A stretch of 64,000 nucleotides of DNA from Fibrella aquatilis (GTDB taxonomy: Bacteria > Bacteroidota > Bacteroidia > Cytophagales > Spirosomataceae), in the NCBI RefSeq assembly GCF_017353255.1, contig NZ_JAFMYU010000008.1, positions 124,001 through 188,000 on the forward strand, read 5' to 3'. Below, in pieces: positions 1 to 8,931 of this stretch (the stretch's first letter is position 1; each line of letters begins with the position of its first letter). Under the pieces are notes generated by a model. It was not told where the DNA came from, ran no database searches, and worked only from the letters and a program-made list of their open reading frames with translations. The position numbers and the translations under genes are program-made.

Positions 1-1596
1 ATTTACCCGCTGCACATAGGCCTGGGTGGCTTTGCTTTCGTGGTTAAAATCGAAAAAGACGCTGAACGGGTGGGTGGCTTGCTGGTTGAAAAACGGGCTG
101 TCGGCGCTGGGTTTGGTGCCGTCCCAGTACATTTTCACGTAGGGAAATTCGTAGTCGGCCTGGTTCAGAACCATATCGAGGATCACGGCAATGCCGTTTT
201 CGTGGCACTTGTCGATAAACGCTTTCAGGTCGTTTTTGGTCCCGTAGGCCTTGTCGGCGGCGAAGTAGTAGATGGGGTTATAGCCCCACGAGTCGTTGCC
301 CGAAAACTCCATAATCGGCATGAGTTCGATGGCGTTGATGCCCAGCTTTTTCAGGTATGGCAGCGAGTCGATCACGGTTTTGTACTGACGCGTGGCGGTA
401 AAATCGCGCACCAGCAGTTCATACACCACCATGTTTTTGGCGTTGGGGCGCGTGAAGCTGGCCACCTTCCAGGGGTAGGCCGTCTGCCCCGTTTGCAGCA
501 CCGACACGATCTGCCCCTGCGCTTTGGTGGGGAATGCTTTTAGTCCGGCATAGGTGGCAGAAAGAAACGAGTCGTTGTTGCGGTCCAGAATCTTGTCGCC
601 GTAGGGGTCGCCGGTGGCAATCTGCCCGTCGATAAGGTATTGAAACGCGAGTTCCTGTCCGGCCGTCAACCCCTTGATCTCCAGCCAGTAGCGGGTTCCG
701 TCGGCGGTGCGGTTCATGAGCGAAGCGGGCGTGGGCGTGAAGTCGTTTTGCTCACTGATCACGTTGACAAACGTCTTCAGCGGGGCATACAGCACCAGCG
801 TGGCACTGGTAGGGTCGGTGCCATAATTGATACCGTCGCGCAGTCCTGCCGGTACCGCCGCCACGGTGGGCGTGGGTTTCACGTACAGCAAAAACGAGTC
901 GGCGGCGGTCTCCGTGGTGGTTTTGGCCGTCACCACCACCTTGCGCAGGGTGTTGATCGTGGCGCCCGACGGCACCGTGGCTACTACCGAATCGGCGTTG
1001 GCAACCGTGGTGGCTACCTTACCGTCTACCAGCATCGTGAGTGTGGCTTTGTCGGAGGCATTGGCCCGTACCGACACGTTGGTGTTGGTTTCAACAAAAA
1101 GCAGCTTAACCGTGGGGCGGGCAAAGCTCACGGTCAGTTTGGTGTCGTAGATTTTAACGAAAAAATCTTCGGTTTGGGCTTTGCCGTCGCCGCTTTTCAC
1201 CACCAGCCCCAGCCGCCGAATGGGCGTGTTGGCCGGTACGCCGTAGTAGGTGCGGGGTACAAGCTTAATCTGCCACCTGTCGCCACCCAGGGCAGTCATG
1301 GTGCCGGGGGCGAAAGGCAGCCCAAAATCTTTTTGTCCGGCAGGCTGAAACTGAAAGGCATCGCCCGTTTCGGTAGAGCCTGCCCCCGACCACAGGTAGA
1401 CGTCGTCTTTTTTGCCTAATAGCGCTTTGGCCCGGCCATCTGCCGATTTGGTCAGGTCTACAATGATGGTTACCTCCTTGTCGGCCGTAGGAAACGTGGG
1501 GACGGTGGTAACCAGCTGGGCCGCAGATGGCGTTAATGTGCTGATAGTCAGTAGCCAGAAAAGTAGGCTAATACGTTGGTAGCGTTGCTTGCTCAT
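1..1596 (-). CDS. Secreted alpha-amylase family (GH13) protein, 3' part outside window
   Basis: The gene begins at an ATG at 1596 and reads leftward off the window; 532 codons are visible with no stop. The first ~25 residues form a signal peptide ending near SAAQ. They are followed by beta-sandwich-like modules rich in Thr/Val (about residues 25-330) and then the start of a GH13 barrel. Barrel marks include ELLVRDF, a Trp-Gly-Tyr-Asn-Pro motif before a YYFAADKAYG stretch, conserved region I read as DMVLNQ, and DFNHES. GH13 enzymes cleave or transfer alpha-glucosidic bonds in starch-like glucans; this one should act outside the cytoplasm. Region I normally ends Asn-His; here it is Asn-Gln, which is odd. 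The catalytic Asp/Glu/Asp residues lie beyond the window, so activity and exact specificity cannot be judged. A C-terminal sorting domain is likely but unseen. Confidence 0.85.
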   Translation of the reverse strand, partial: MSKQRYQRISLLFWLLTISTLTPSAAQLVTTVPTFPTADKEVTIIVDLTKSADGRAKALLGKKDDVYLWSGAGSTETGDAFQFQPAGQKDFGLPFAPGTMTALGGDRWQIKLVPRTYYGVPANTPIRRLGLVVKSGDGKAQTEDFFVKIYDTKLTVSFARPTVKLLFVETNTNVSVRANASDKATLTMLVDGKVATTVANADSVVATVPSGATINTLRKVVVTAKTTTETAADSFLLYVKPTPTVAAVPAGLRDGINYGTDPTSATLVLYAPLKTFVNVISEQNDFTPTPASLMNRTADGTRYWLEIKGLTAGQELAFQYLIDGQIATGDPYGDKILDRNNDSFLSATYAGLKAFPTKAQGQIVSVLQTGQTAYPWKVASFTRPNAKNMVVYELLVRDFTATRQYKTVIDSLPYLKKLGINAIELMPIMEFSGNDSWGYNPIYYFAADKAYGTKNDLKAFIDKCHENGIAVILDMVLNQADYEFPYVKMYWDGTKPSADSPFFNQQATHPFSVFFDFNHESKATQAYVQRVN

Positions 1597-1619
1597 GAGT
1601 CAGTAAATAAGAAGATAGT

Positions 1620-1627
1620 CAAAGGTA
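1620..1627 (-). promoter_or_regulatory. Candidate Bacteroidota -7 box (TACCTTTG) for the amylase
   Basis: CAAAGGTA on the plus strand reads TACCTTTG on the minus strand, matching the TAnnTTTG -7 consensus of the Bacteroidota primary sigma factor. It lies 23 nt upstream of the amylase ATG. No clean -33 TTTG is visible about 20 nt further upstream, so this is only a candidate. Confidence 0.4.
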
Positions 1628-1762
1628 CACAACGTAACTGCCCTAACAATTGGCCCGGATGTTGTGTTGCCAATAGGAAAGGCCCAACCCTCGTTTTAAC
1701 TTCGTCTTACTGACGTTGTACTCATCCGGTACGGTCAGGATTGCCTCAACGCCACCCCACAC

Positions 1763-4465
1763 ATGTTGCCCGATTCACTACTCGACGTTTCGTTGACTGA
1801 TATTCTGGATGCGCTCCCCGACGGTGTAATCTGGATGCGACCTGTTTATGATGCTGAGCATCAGCTTGTTGACTTCAGTATCGATTATCTCAACGAACGG
1901 GTCCGAAGCCTGACGAGTAATGCCCAAACCGTGCGGCTTGGTATGACCGTGCAGGAGGTGCACGACCCGGCCACAACCAGCGACGAATCGGGGTTTGCCG
2001 CCATTGCCCGCGTGTTTACTACCGGCGTGGCACATGAGTTTAGTTACCGAAATACGTTTCTCAATCGCTGGTTTACCGTTCGGCGGAGCAAGCTAAACGG
2101 CGGTATACTTAGTGTGCTGCGCGACGAATCGACCTTGCGGCAGGCTAATGAATTGATTACCAGGCAGGCTGATCTGATGCAGACCATGCTCGACGGGTCG
2201 CTCAGTGGCGTACTACTACTCGAAGCCATGTATGACAGCGCCGGGCAGGTAGACGATTTCCGGATTCTGGCAACCAACCAGACCCTGAGCGATATTACGG
2301 GCATTGATGGGCAGGCCATTATTGGGCAAACAATGGGAGGGGTGTATCCTGGTTACAAAGAGGGTGGTTTTTTTGCTTTATACTGCCAGACACAAAACGA
2401 TGGAAAACCCCGGCGCGGCGAGTATTATTACGAAGATGAGCGCCTGACAGGCTGGTTTGAAGTGTCTATTGCCCGGCAGGATAATCACCTGGTACTGACC
2501 ACCACCAACACCACCGAGGCCCACAAAGCCACCGAAACTGCCACTTTGGCCACTAAGCACCTGCAAACCGTCATCGACCTGTCGCAGGTGGGTATTTTTG
2601 TATTTAGTCCCGTGCTTGATGAAGCAGGCCAACTGGTCGATTTTCGGTTTAAAACCATCAACCGCATGGTGGCCGCGCTGGTAGGCCAAACACCCGACGT
2701 GATCACCGGTGCCGTGGCTTCTGACTGGTTTATCAGCTACCGCGAAACGGGCCTATTCGACTATTATCGCCATACGTACCTCACCGGCGAGATGCAACGG
2801 TTCGACATTCACTATAACGTAGATGGGTTCGACGTCTGGTTCGACGTGCAGAGCGTCCGGGTGGACAACGACGTGCTGGTCACCTTCACTGATTACACGC
2901 TGCTGAAACAGGCGCAGCAGGCACTGGAGCTGCAAGCGGCTGACAATCAGCATCAGGCCGAGTTGATAAACAGTGTTTTAGACAGTTCAGATAGCGGCAT
3001 CATTGCGTTTGATGCCATTCGCGGCCCGGCGCAACAGGGGCAGATTATTGACTTCCGTTTTATGGTGGTTAACCGGGCATGCATTGGCTTGCTGGGCAAA
3101 ACCATCGACGAGATGGTTGGCAACACGCTGCTGACAATCTTTCCCGGCAACGTAGAAACTGGTCTCTTCGACCTCTACAAACAGACTACCGAAACAGGCC
3201 AGCCGGGGCGTACGGAGGTGTATTATAACCACGACGGGCTGGACTTCTGGCTCGACATCTCTGCCCAAAAGCTGGGCGATGGCTTTGTGGTCACCTTCAC
3301 CGACGTGTCGCCCATCAAGCGGGCGAATAAGGCTGTGGAAGCATCGGCGGCCGAACTGACCACAGTGATCGACACGGCGCAGGCGGGCATTTTCCTCTTT
3401 GAACCCGTTTTCGGTGACCATAATCAGGTGGTCGATTTTCGGTTCAGGCTGGCCAACCGCCAATTGGCCGCCTATGTAGGACAGGAACCTGCCGCCGTTA
3501 TCGGTGAGTTGGGTAGCCGCTGGTTTCCAGGCTACAAGACCAATGGCCTGTTCGATACGTACCTGAAAGCCTATGTTACAGGTCGTACGCAACGGTTTGA
3601 TTTTCATTACGATACCGATGGTATCGATGTGTGGCTCGACATCATGGCCACTAAAATGGGGAACGAAGTGCTGGTCACCTTTGCCGACTATACCAACCTT
3701 AAACGCCTGCAACGCCAGCTCGAACACTCCATCATCGACCTGCGCCGCAGTAACGAGAGCCTGCAACAGTTTGCCTACGTGGCCAGCCATGATTTGCAGG
3801 AGCCGCTGCGCAAAATTCAGTCCTTCGGCGATGTGCTTCAGCAACGCTTCGGCCCGGAACTAGGCGAGATGGGCAGTGATCTGATCAGCCGGATGCAGAT
3901 TGCATCGGCCCGGATGTCGAGCCTGATTCACGACTTGCTGACCTACTCGCGGCTATCAGCCAAACCGGGTGATCTGAAGCCCGTGGCGCTGACCAACGTG
4001 GTGGCGCGGGTGCTCGACGACCTCGACCTGACCATCCGCGAAACGGGTGCCATCATTCAGGCCATAGACCTGCCCACCCTGCCCGGCGACGAGTCGCAAC
4101 TCAGGCAGCTGTTTCAAAACCTGCTCACCAACGCGCTGAAATTCAGGAAGGTCGATATCGCTCCGGTTATTACCATCCATAGCCAGGAGGTCCTGCTCGA
4201 AAACCTGCCTCAGACTATTTCGCCACCGCGAAAAGTGCCTGTCTATCAGTGTATTACTATTGTCGATAACGGCATTGGCTTCGACCAGAAATATGCTGAC
4301 CGCATCTTCCAGGTGTTCCAGCGGCTACATACCAGGGCGCAGTATGACGGCACCGGCATTGGCCTCGCCATTGTCAAACGTGTGATCGACAACCACAGCG
4401 GTGCCATCCGTGCCCACAGCACCCCCGGCCAAGGCGCCACGTTTGAACTGTACCTACCCATTTGA
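1763..4465 (+). CDS. Soluble multi-PAS sensor histidine kinase
   Basis: The product has 900 residues with no signal peptide or membrane segment, so it is a cytoplasmic sensor. It begins with five PAS-like modules at roughly 13-125, 140-255, 265-385, 400-525 and 535-650. Modules 2-5 are clearly paralogous (repeated VDFRF, GLFD.Y and F.VTFTD signatures), which suggests internal duplication. The HisKA H-box VASHDLQEP places the phospho-accepting His at 676. The ATPase domain shows the N-box NLLTNALKF (Asn about 790), DNGIGF and GTGIGLAIV near the C-terminus. There is no receiver domain and no adjacent response regulator, so the output partner is unknown. The start is the first ATG. The stop codon directly abuts the heptamer hairpin that fills the gap to dnaX. 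Confidence 0.92.
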   Translation: MLPDSLLDVSLTDILDALPDGVIWMRPVYDAEHQLVDFSIDYLNERVRSLTSNAQTVRLGMTVQEVHDPATTSDESGFAAIARVFTTGVAHEFSYRNTFLNRWFTVRRSKLNGGILSVLRDESTLRQANELITRQADLMQTMLDGSLSGVLLLEAMYDSAGQVDDFRILATNQTLSDITGIDGQAIIGQTMGGVYPGYKEGGFFALYCQTQNDGKPRRGEYYYEDERLTGWFEVSIARQDNHLVLTTTNTTEAHKATETATLATKHLQTVIDLSQVGIFVFSPVLDEAGQLVDFRFKTINRMVAALVGQTPDVITGAVASDWFISYRETGLFDYYRHTYLTGEMQRFDIHYNVDGFDVWFDVQSVRVDNDVLVTFTDYTLLKQAQQALELQAADNQHQAELINSVLDSSDSGIIAFDAIRGPAQQGQIIDFRFMVVNRACIGLLGKTIDEMVGNTLLTIFPGNVETGLFDLYKQTTETGQPGRTEVYYNHDGLDFWLDISAQKLGDGFVVTFTDVSPIKRANKAVEASAAELTTVIDTAQAGIFLFEPVFGDHNQVVDFRFRLANRQLAAYVGQEPAAVIGELGSRWFPGYKTNGLFDTYLKAYVTGRTQRFDFHYDTDGIDVWLDIMATKMGNEVLVTFADYTNLKRLQRQLEHSIIDLRRSNESLQQFAYVASHDLQEPLRKIQSFGDVLQQRFGPELGEMGSDLISRMQIASARMSSLIHDLLTYSRLSAKPGDLKPVALTNVVARVLDDLDLTIRETGAIIQAIDLPTLPGDESQLRQLFQNLLTNALKFRKVDIAPVITIHSQEVLLENLPQTISPPRKVPVYQCITIVDNGIGFDQKYADRIFQVFQRLHTRAQYDGTGIGLAIVKRVIDNHSGAIRAHSTPGQGATFELYLPI

Positions 4466-4613
4466 AGGGATTGCGGATTGGCTGACGCAACAGGATTGGG
4501 GATTTCGGATTGTTGCTGACGCCAGCGCAAACCCATGCGTCAGCAACAATCCGAAATCCCCAATCCTGTTGCGTCAGCCAATCCAAAATCCGCAATCCCC
4601 AATCCGCAATCCC
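4466..4613. repeat. Heptamer-phased inverted repeat HIR-1 (between kinase and dnaX)
   Basis: The left arm 4466-4522 and right arm 4537-4613 are reverse complements over about 50 nt, with one inserted block in the right arm. The arms consist of degenerate 7-nt units of the type GGATTGN. The centre carries GCTGACGC and GCGTCAGC around a 14-nt loop. The element starts on the first base after the kinase stop and ends 12 nt before the dnaX ATG. No T-tract follows the stem, so it is not a classic intrinsic terminator. Confidence 0.9.
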
Positions 4614-4625
4614 TTATATTTGGGT

Positions 4626-6551
4626 ATGGATAATTTTGTGGTATCCGCCCGGAAATACCGCCCTGCCACCTTCGACACCGTTGTGGGGCAGGGCCATATC
4701 ACCACCACCCTTAAGAACGCGATCAGGACCAACCAGTTGGCATCGGCGTTTTTGTTTTGCGGGCCGCGCGGCGTGGGTAAAACCACTTGCGCCCGCATCC
4801 TGGCCAAGACAATTAACTGCCAGAATCTGAGTGCCGAGGTAGAAGCCTGCGACAAGTGTGAGTCGTGCGTGAGCTTTAATCAGAACGCGTCGTTTACCAT
4901 TCACGAGCTTGACGCGGCTTCCAATAACTCGGTCGATGATATTCGGAATCTGATCGATCAGGTGCGCTACCCGCCCCAGTCGGGTAAGTACAAGATCTAT
5001 ATCATTGATGAGGTGCACATGCTGTCGGCGGCGGCGTTCAACGCGTTTCTGAAAACGCTGGAAGAACCGCCCAGCTACGCCATCTTTATTCTGGCCACTA
5101 CCGAGAAGCACAAGATTCTGCCCACGATTCTGTCGCGCTGCCAGATCTTCGATTTCAACCGGATCAAAACCGCCGACATGGCCGGTCACCTGGCCAGCAT
5201 TGCCCAGAAAGAAGGCGTGACAACCGATGCCGAATCGCTGGAACTGATTGCCCAGAAAGCCGATGGTGGCCTACGCGATGCCCTGTCGATGTTCGATCTG
5301 AATGTGACATTCTCAGCCGACCGGACATTGCGTTACCGAGAAGTGCTTGATAATCTGCACATTCTCGATTACGATTATTATTTCCGCCTCACCGATCTGC
5401 TCTTGCAGGGCAACTTGCCGCAGAGCCTGCTCGTGCTGGACGAAATCCTGCGCAAAGGCTTTGACACCCACCAGTTTGTGGTAGGCCTGAACCGCCACTT
5501 CCGCGATCTGCTGGTGTGTAAAGACCCCGCCACGGTGCAACTCTTGCAGGTGACCGAGCGCGTACAGCAGCTTTACCTAACCCAGTCGGCCCAGGCCCCG
5601 ATGTCGTTTTTGCTATCGGCGCTAAGTATTGGCGGGCAGTGCGACATGAATTTCAAGCAGGCCAAAGACCAGCGGCTGCATACCGAACTGTCGCTGATGA
5701 AGCTGGCCAGCCTCCGCGACCTGCTCAACTGGGAAACCCTGCCCGAACCAGCGGCTGCCACAAGGGCGGTAAGTTCGAATCCTGCCACCCAGGGTGTTGC
5801 GTTGAATGGGGCGGCTGAAAAAAAAAACGGCAACCCAGCACCTGACGGCCCCGTAACGGCCGCTCCAGCGCCGGTGGCGGCCAACCCTGCGGGCGAAAAC
5901 GACGACGAATCGCATACGCCTACCCCCCCGCCGCCCTTCACGAGCGAACCGGTGAGCAGCTACCAGACCACCCCACCGCCTGACCTCGTGGCCACCGTAG
6001 CCCCGGCAAGGCCTGCCGCCACCGGCACCAAGCCTGCTATTCCGCCCCTGCCACCCCGCACCACGGCCCCCGCGCCGGGTGTTGTGCAGCCTGTAACAAG
6101 CAAGCTCCGCTCGACGGTGGGGATTGGGTCGCGCCCGTTAGCGGCTGATATCGAGGCGGTTGTGGCGCCTGTTGAGCGCGTAAACCGTCCGTTTACGCTA
6201 GAGGATTTGCAAAAGGCCTGGCGCGATTTTGCCGTGCTCCGCCACAAACAGACCGACATGGCCAGTGAGCAGATCATCCTGAACCGTGGGTTTGACCTTA
6301 CGGGCACCACCGTTAAGATCCAGTTGGATAACCATATCCAGGCCGACCTCTTCACCAGCCTGCTGCCCGACATGCTGGCCTACCTGCGGCAGACGCTCAG
6401 TAACTGGCAGCTACAAATTGAGCATGAAGTGGTAATGGTGGAGACGAAAAAGATGCTCTACTCGCCCCAGGACAAATACAATCACCTTGCCGACAAGAAC
6501 CCCGCCCTCCACCAACTCCGGCAGGCCCTTGGGCTGGAAGTGGATTATTAG
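4626..6551 (+). CDS. dnaX: DNA polymerase III gamma/tau subunit
   Basis: A 641-residue clamp-loader ATPase that loads the sliding clamp at the replication fork. The AAA+ module is plain: Walker A GPRGVGKT at 46-53, a four-Cys zinc site (Cys65, Cys75, Cys78, Cys81), Walker B IYIIDEVH near 124-131, sensor 1 LATTE near 156-160 and the SRC arginine-finger motif at 170-172. Domain III follows to about 400. A Pro/Ala/Thr-rich linker (about 430-535) joins it to a C-terminal tau-like region. The frame stays open upstream to 4401, but that stretch overlaps the preceding kinase and the hairpin. The ATG at 4626, giving MDNFVVSARKYRP, matches the usual N-terminus of the family. Confidence 0.97.
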   Translation: MDNFVVSARKYRPATFDTVVGQGHITTTLKNAIRTNQLASAFLFCGPRGVGKTTCARILAKTINCQNLSAEVEACDKCESCVSFNQNASFTIHELDAASNNSVDDIRNLIDQVRYPPQSGKYKIYIIDEVHMLSAAAFNAFLKTLEEPPSYAIFILATTEKHKILPTILSRCQIFDFNRIKTADMAGHLASIAQKEGVTTDAESLELIAQKADGGLRDALSMFDLNVTFSADRTLRYREVLDNLHILDYDYYFRLTDLLLQGNLPQSLLVLDEILRKGFDTHQFVVGLNRHFRDLLVCKDPATVQLLQVTERVQQLYLTQSAQAPMSFLLSALSIGGQCDMNFKQAKDQRLHTELSLMKLASLRDLLNWETLPEPAAATRAVSSNPATQGVALNGAAEKKNGNPAPDGPVTAAPAPVAANPAGENDDESHTPTPPPPFTSEPVSSYQTTPPPDLVATVAPARPAATGTKPAIPPLPPRTTAPAPGVVQPVTSKLRSTVGIGSRPLAADIEAVVAPVERVNRPFTLEDLQKAWRDFAVLRHKQTDMASEQIILNRGFDLTGTTVKIQLDNHIQADLFTSLLPDMLAYLRQTLSNWQLQIEHEVVMVETKKMLYSPQDKYNHLADKNPALHQLRQALGLEVDY

Positions 6552-6708
6552 GGGTTATTGGTCATTCGCTGCGCCCGCACCGGCGTACCGGTCATTCAAT
6601 GGTCATTAGTTGTAAAGACAATGAATGACCACCGAATGACCGGTACGCCGGTGCGGGCGCAGCGAATGACCATTGAATGACAGCGAAGCGAAATGACCAA
6701 TGACTAAC
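6552..6708. repeat. Heptamer-phased inverted repeat HIR-2 (dnaX / DCC gene)
   Basis: A perfect 38-bp stem pairs 6560-6597 with 6634-6671. Outer and inner words are repeats of GGTCATT and its complement AATGACC. The GC core contains the block ACCGGTACGCCGGTGCGGG (read on the complementary strand in the left arm, on the plus strand in the right arm). The repeat begins on the first base after the dnaX stop. Its outer right words run into the next gene, so the DCC-family start codon at 6700 and its first few codons lie inside the repeat. Confidence 0.9.
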
Positions 6709-7095
6709 CCTGTTCTTCTCTTCGATGGTGTGTGCAACCTCTGCAATGGGGTGGTGCAGTTCGTAATTCGGCATGACCCGGCAGGGCGGTTCCGGTTTGC
6801 GGCGTTGCAGTCTGAGGCGGGGCAGGCATTATTGCAGCAGTGTGGCCTCTCCACCACACAGTTCGATTCGTTCGTTTATGTGAAAGATGGGCAGTTTTAT
6901 ACTGAATCAACGGCGGCGTTGCGAGTGGCGCGCGATATGGGAGGAGCGTGGGCGCTGCTGTGGGCGCTGATGATTTTCCCCCGCTTCATCCGCGACGCTA
7001 TTTACCGGTTGGTGGCTCGCAACCGGTACCGTGTCTTTGGCAAGCAGGATGCCTGCATGATTCCTACGCCTGAACTGAAAAGCCGGTTTCTTTAA
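6700..7095 (+). CDS. DCC-family thiol-disulfide oxidoreductase-like protein (DUF393)
   Basis: A 131-residue protein of the DCC (DUF393) family. The signature FDGVCNLCN is at residues 8-16, with a thioredoxin-like CxxC at Cys12/Cys15. The conserved AALQSEAGQALL segment and the C-terminal RNRYRVFGK block also fit. The family is thought to be thiol-redox active but has no well-defined substrate. The start codon and the first residues (Met-Thr-Asn-Pro) are written by the outer words of the preceding heptamer repeat. Residues 6 onward are family-like, so the repeat may have replaced the original leader and start region. It is downstream of dnaX on the same strand. Confidence 0.88.
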   Translation: MTNPVLLFDGVCNLCNGVVQFVIRHDPAGRFRFAALQSEAGQALLQQCGLSTTQFDSFVYVKDGQFYTESTAALRVARDMGGAWALLWALMIFPRFIRDAIYRLVARNRYRVFGKQDACMIPTPELKSRFL

Positions 7096-7215
7096 CGTCG
7101 CGGCATCCCTGAGGATGCGAATGGTTGGCCCAAAGCCATTAGCTCACAAATGTTGGTATTTATATAACTAAATCCATAGAGCATAGGTATTGTATATGAA
7201 CGAACAACGCATACC

Positions 7216-8370
7216 ATGCTTGCTATGAATTACAGGGGCCCCCGGCGGGTCCGGGTTGACCAGAAGCCCTATCCCGAAATTAAACACCCTGAAGATGCCA
7301 TTGTGCGCGTGACTCGTTCCTGCATCTGCGGGTCAGACCTGCACCTCTACAATGGCAACGTGCCCGACACCCGCGTAGGCTCCACATTTGGACACGAGTT
7401 TGTGGGTATCATTGAAGAAGTAGGCCCGGCTGTAGAGAAAGTAAAAGTGGGCGACCACGTGCTGGTACCCTTCAATGTGGCCTGTGGCAAATGTATTTTC
7501 TGTCAGCAGGGTCTGTTTGGTAACTGCCACGAGTCGAATGCCCAGGCTACGGCGGTGGGCGGCATCTTTGGCTACTCGCACACGGCCGGTGGCTACGATG
7601 GCGGGCAGGCCGAATACGTACGGGTTCCCTACGCCAACTTTGGCCCTACAATAATACCCCCCGACATGGACCCCGATGATGCTGTTCTGCTCACCGACGT
7701 GTTTCCAACAGGCTATCAGGCCGCCGAAATGGGGGGCATTCAACCCGGCGACACGGTCGTGATTTTTGGCGCTGGCCCCGTGGGTATCATGGCAGCCAAA
7801 AGCTCATGGCTCTTTGGGGCAGGGCGGGTTATCGTGATCGATGAAGTGAATTATCGCCTCGAATTTGTGCGCGACTACGCCCAGTGCGAGGTCTATAATT
7901 TCCGGGAAATGGATGATCCCGTGGTGTTCATCAAAAAACTCACAGACTGGCTTGGGGCCGACGTGTGCATCGACGCTGTTGGTGCCGAAGCCACCGGGAA
8001 TGCCCTCCAGACCATCACCGGGCGTAAAACGCTGCTACAGGCTGGCTCGGCCACGGTGTTGCACTGGGCCATCAACTCAGTCAGAAAAGGCGGTACGGTG
8101 TCGGTGGTGGGGGTATATGGCCCAACCGATAATCTGGTGCCCATTGGCAACGTGGTCAATAAAGGCATCACGCTACGGGCTAATCAGACGGCCGTGAAAC
8201 GCCACCTGCCCAAGCTCATCGACCACATTCAGAGTGGCCGGGTAAGCCCCAAAGCCATCATTACGCACCGGGTGCCGCTGGAAGAAATCGCTGACGCTTA
8301 CCACATTTTCTCCGAAAAGCTCGATAACTGCATCAAGACCGTTCTCATTCCACCCTCAGCCGGTATGTAA
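7216..8370 (+). CDS. Zinc-dependent alcohol dehydrogenase (formaldehyde dehydrogenase-like MDR)
   Basis: A 384-residue medium-chain dehydrogenase. Catalytic zinc ligands are visible as Cys38 (in CGSD) and His60-Glu61. The structural zinc site is Cys90, Cys93, Cys96 and Cys104. The Rossmann motif GAGPVG lies at 185-190. Length and layout fit the zinc alcohol dehydrogenases related to glutathione-independent formaldehyde dehydrogenase, which oxidise alcohols or hydrated aldehydes with NAD(P). The actual substrate cannot be read from sequence. ATG codons at 7216 and 7225 are both possible starts. The next gene begins 11 nt after its stop, so the two are probably co-transcribed. Confidence 0.9.
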   Translation: MLAMNYRGPRRVRVDQKPYPEIKHPEDAIVRVTRSCICGSDLHLYNGNVPDTRVGSTFGHEFVGIIEEVGPAVEKVKVGDHVLVPFNVACGKCIFCQQGLFGNCHESNAQATAVGGIFGYSHTAGGYDGGQAEYVRVPYANFGPTIIPPDMDPDDAVLLTDVFPTGYQAAEMGGIQPGDTVVIFGAGPVGIMAAKSSWLFGAGRVIVIDEVNYRLEFVRDYAQCEVYNFREMDDPVVFIKKLTDWLGADVCIDAVGAEATGNALQTITGRKTLLQAGSATVLHWAINSVRKGGTVSVVGVYGPTDNLVPIGNVVNKGITLRANQTAVKRHLPKLIDHIQSGRVSPKAIITHRVPLEEIADAYHIFSEKLDNCIKTVLIPPSAGM

Positions 8371-8381
8371 TACCAACACCC

Positions 8382-8873
8382 ATGGAAAACTTAGCAGCCA
8401 AATACACGCACATAAAGGGATGGGGCATCGACGCCGACCCCAGCAACGACCCTACGTATCCCCTGAAGTATCACATGCCTACCGAACACGATGGCTACAA
8501 CTGGGAACGTCCAGTGCAACAGTCGCAGGATGTAGAGGTGCTTCAGTCTATTGAACGCCCCAGTCTGCCTGCCGTTTTCGGCACGTCGGTAGCGCCGCAG
8601 GGCCTCAGCGGGCAGATCCGCCGGTATGCGTTTAAGTACAGCGAATCGCACTACGGCCACTGGCTTCCCTTACTCCTGGCCGACCGCGTTAATATGGTGG
8701 AAGGCCTGGTTGATGACCTGAAGCAGGGGCACATCCCCAACATTTTTGCTGAGAAAGGCTGGAAGGCCGAGTGGAAATACAACCCCGTGGGGTTGGTAAC
8801 CAAGGTGGCCACTACGGTGCTGATCACTACCGCCATTTTTGCCTTTGTTACGCGCAAAAAAGATAAACGGTAG
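8382..8873 (+). CDS. Unknown small protein with C-terminal membrane anchor
   Basis: I do not recognise a family for this 163-residue protein. It has no signal peptide. Residues 1-130 are hydrophilic and rich in Tyr, Trp and His. The C-terminus holds one hydrophobic segment (about 139-157) followed by a basic tail RKKDKR, as in a tail-anchored inner-membrane protein facing the cytoplasm. It starts 11 nt after the dehydrogenase and is followed by a strong terminator, so these two genes form a transcription unit. A helper or membrane tether for the dehydrogenase is a guess from context only. Confidence 0.7.
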   Translation: MENLAAKYTHIKGWGIDADPSNDPTYPLKYHMPTEHDGYNWERPVQQSQDVEVLQSIERPSLPAVFGTSVAPQGLSGQIRRYAFKYSESHYGHWLPLLLADRVNMVEGLVDDLKQGHIPNIFAEKGWKAEWKYNPVGLVTKVATTVLITTAIFAFVTRKKDKR

Positions 8874-8886
8874 TATAGCCAAAGAG

Positions 8887-8931
8887 CAAACGGGGGTAGC
8901 CGATTAAGTGAGCTACCCCCGTTTGTTTTTT
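8887..8931 (+). terminator. Intrinsic terminator after the dehydrogenase operon
   Basis: A 14-bp perfect stem (8887-8900 pairing with 8912-8925), an 11-nt loop and then a T-rich tail. It lies between convergent genes. A-runs on the opposite side are weak, so it mainly serves the plus strand. Confidence 0.9.

Noticed and set aside
640-1419. Long plus-strand open frame of about 259 codons
   Set aside because: It lies antisense to the amylase and has no family resemblance; it mirrors the codon bias of the gene on the other strand.
2987-3844. Long minus-strand open frame of 285 codons inside the PAS kinase
   Set aside because: It is a shadow of the kinase gene; no coherent domain or start context.
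4401-4625. Upstream extension of dnaX
   Set aside because: This stretch overlaps the kinase gene and the heptamer repeat; the true N-terminus MDNFVVSARK begins at 4626.
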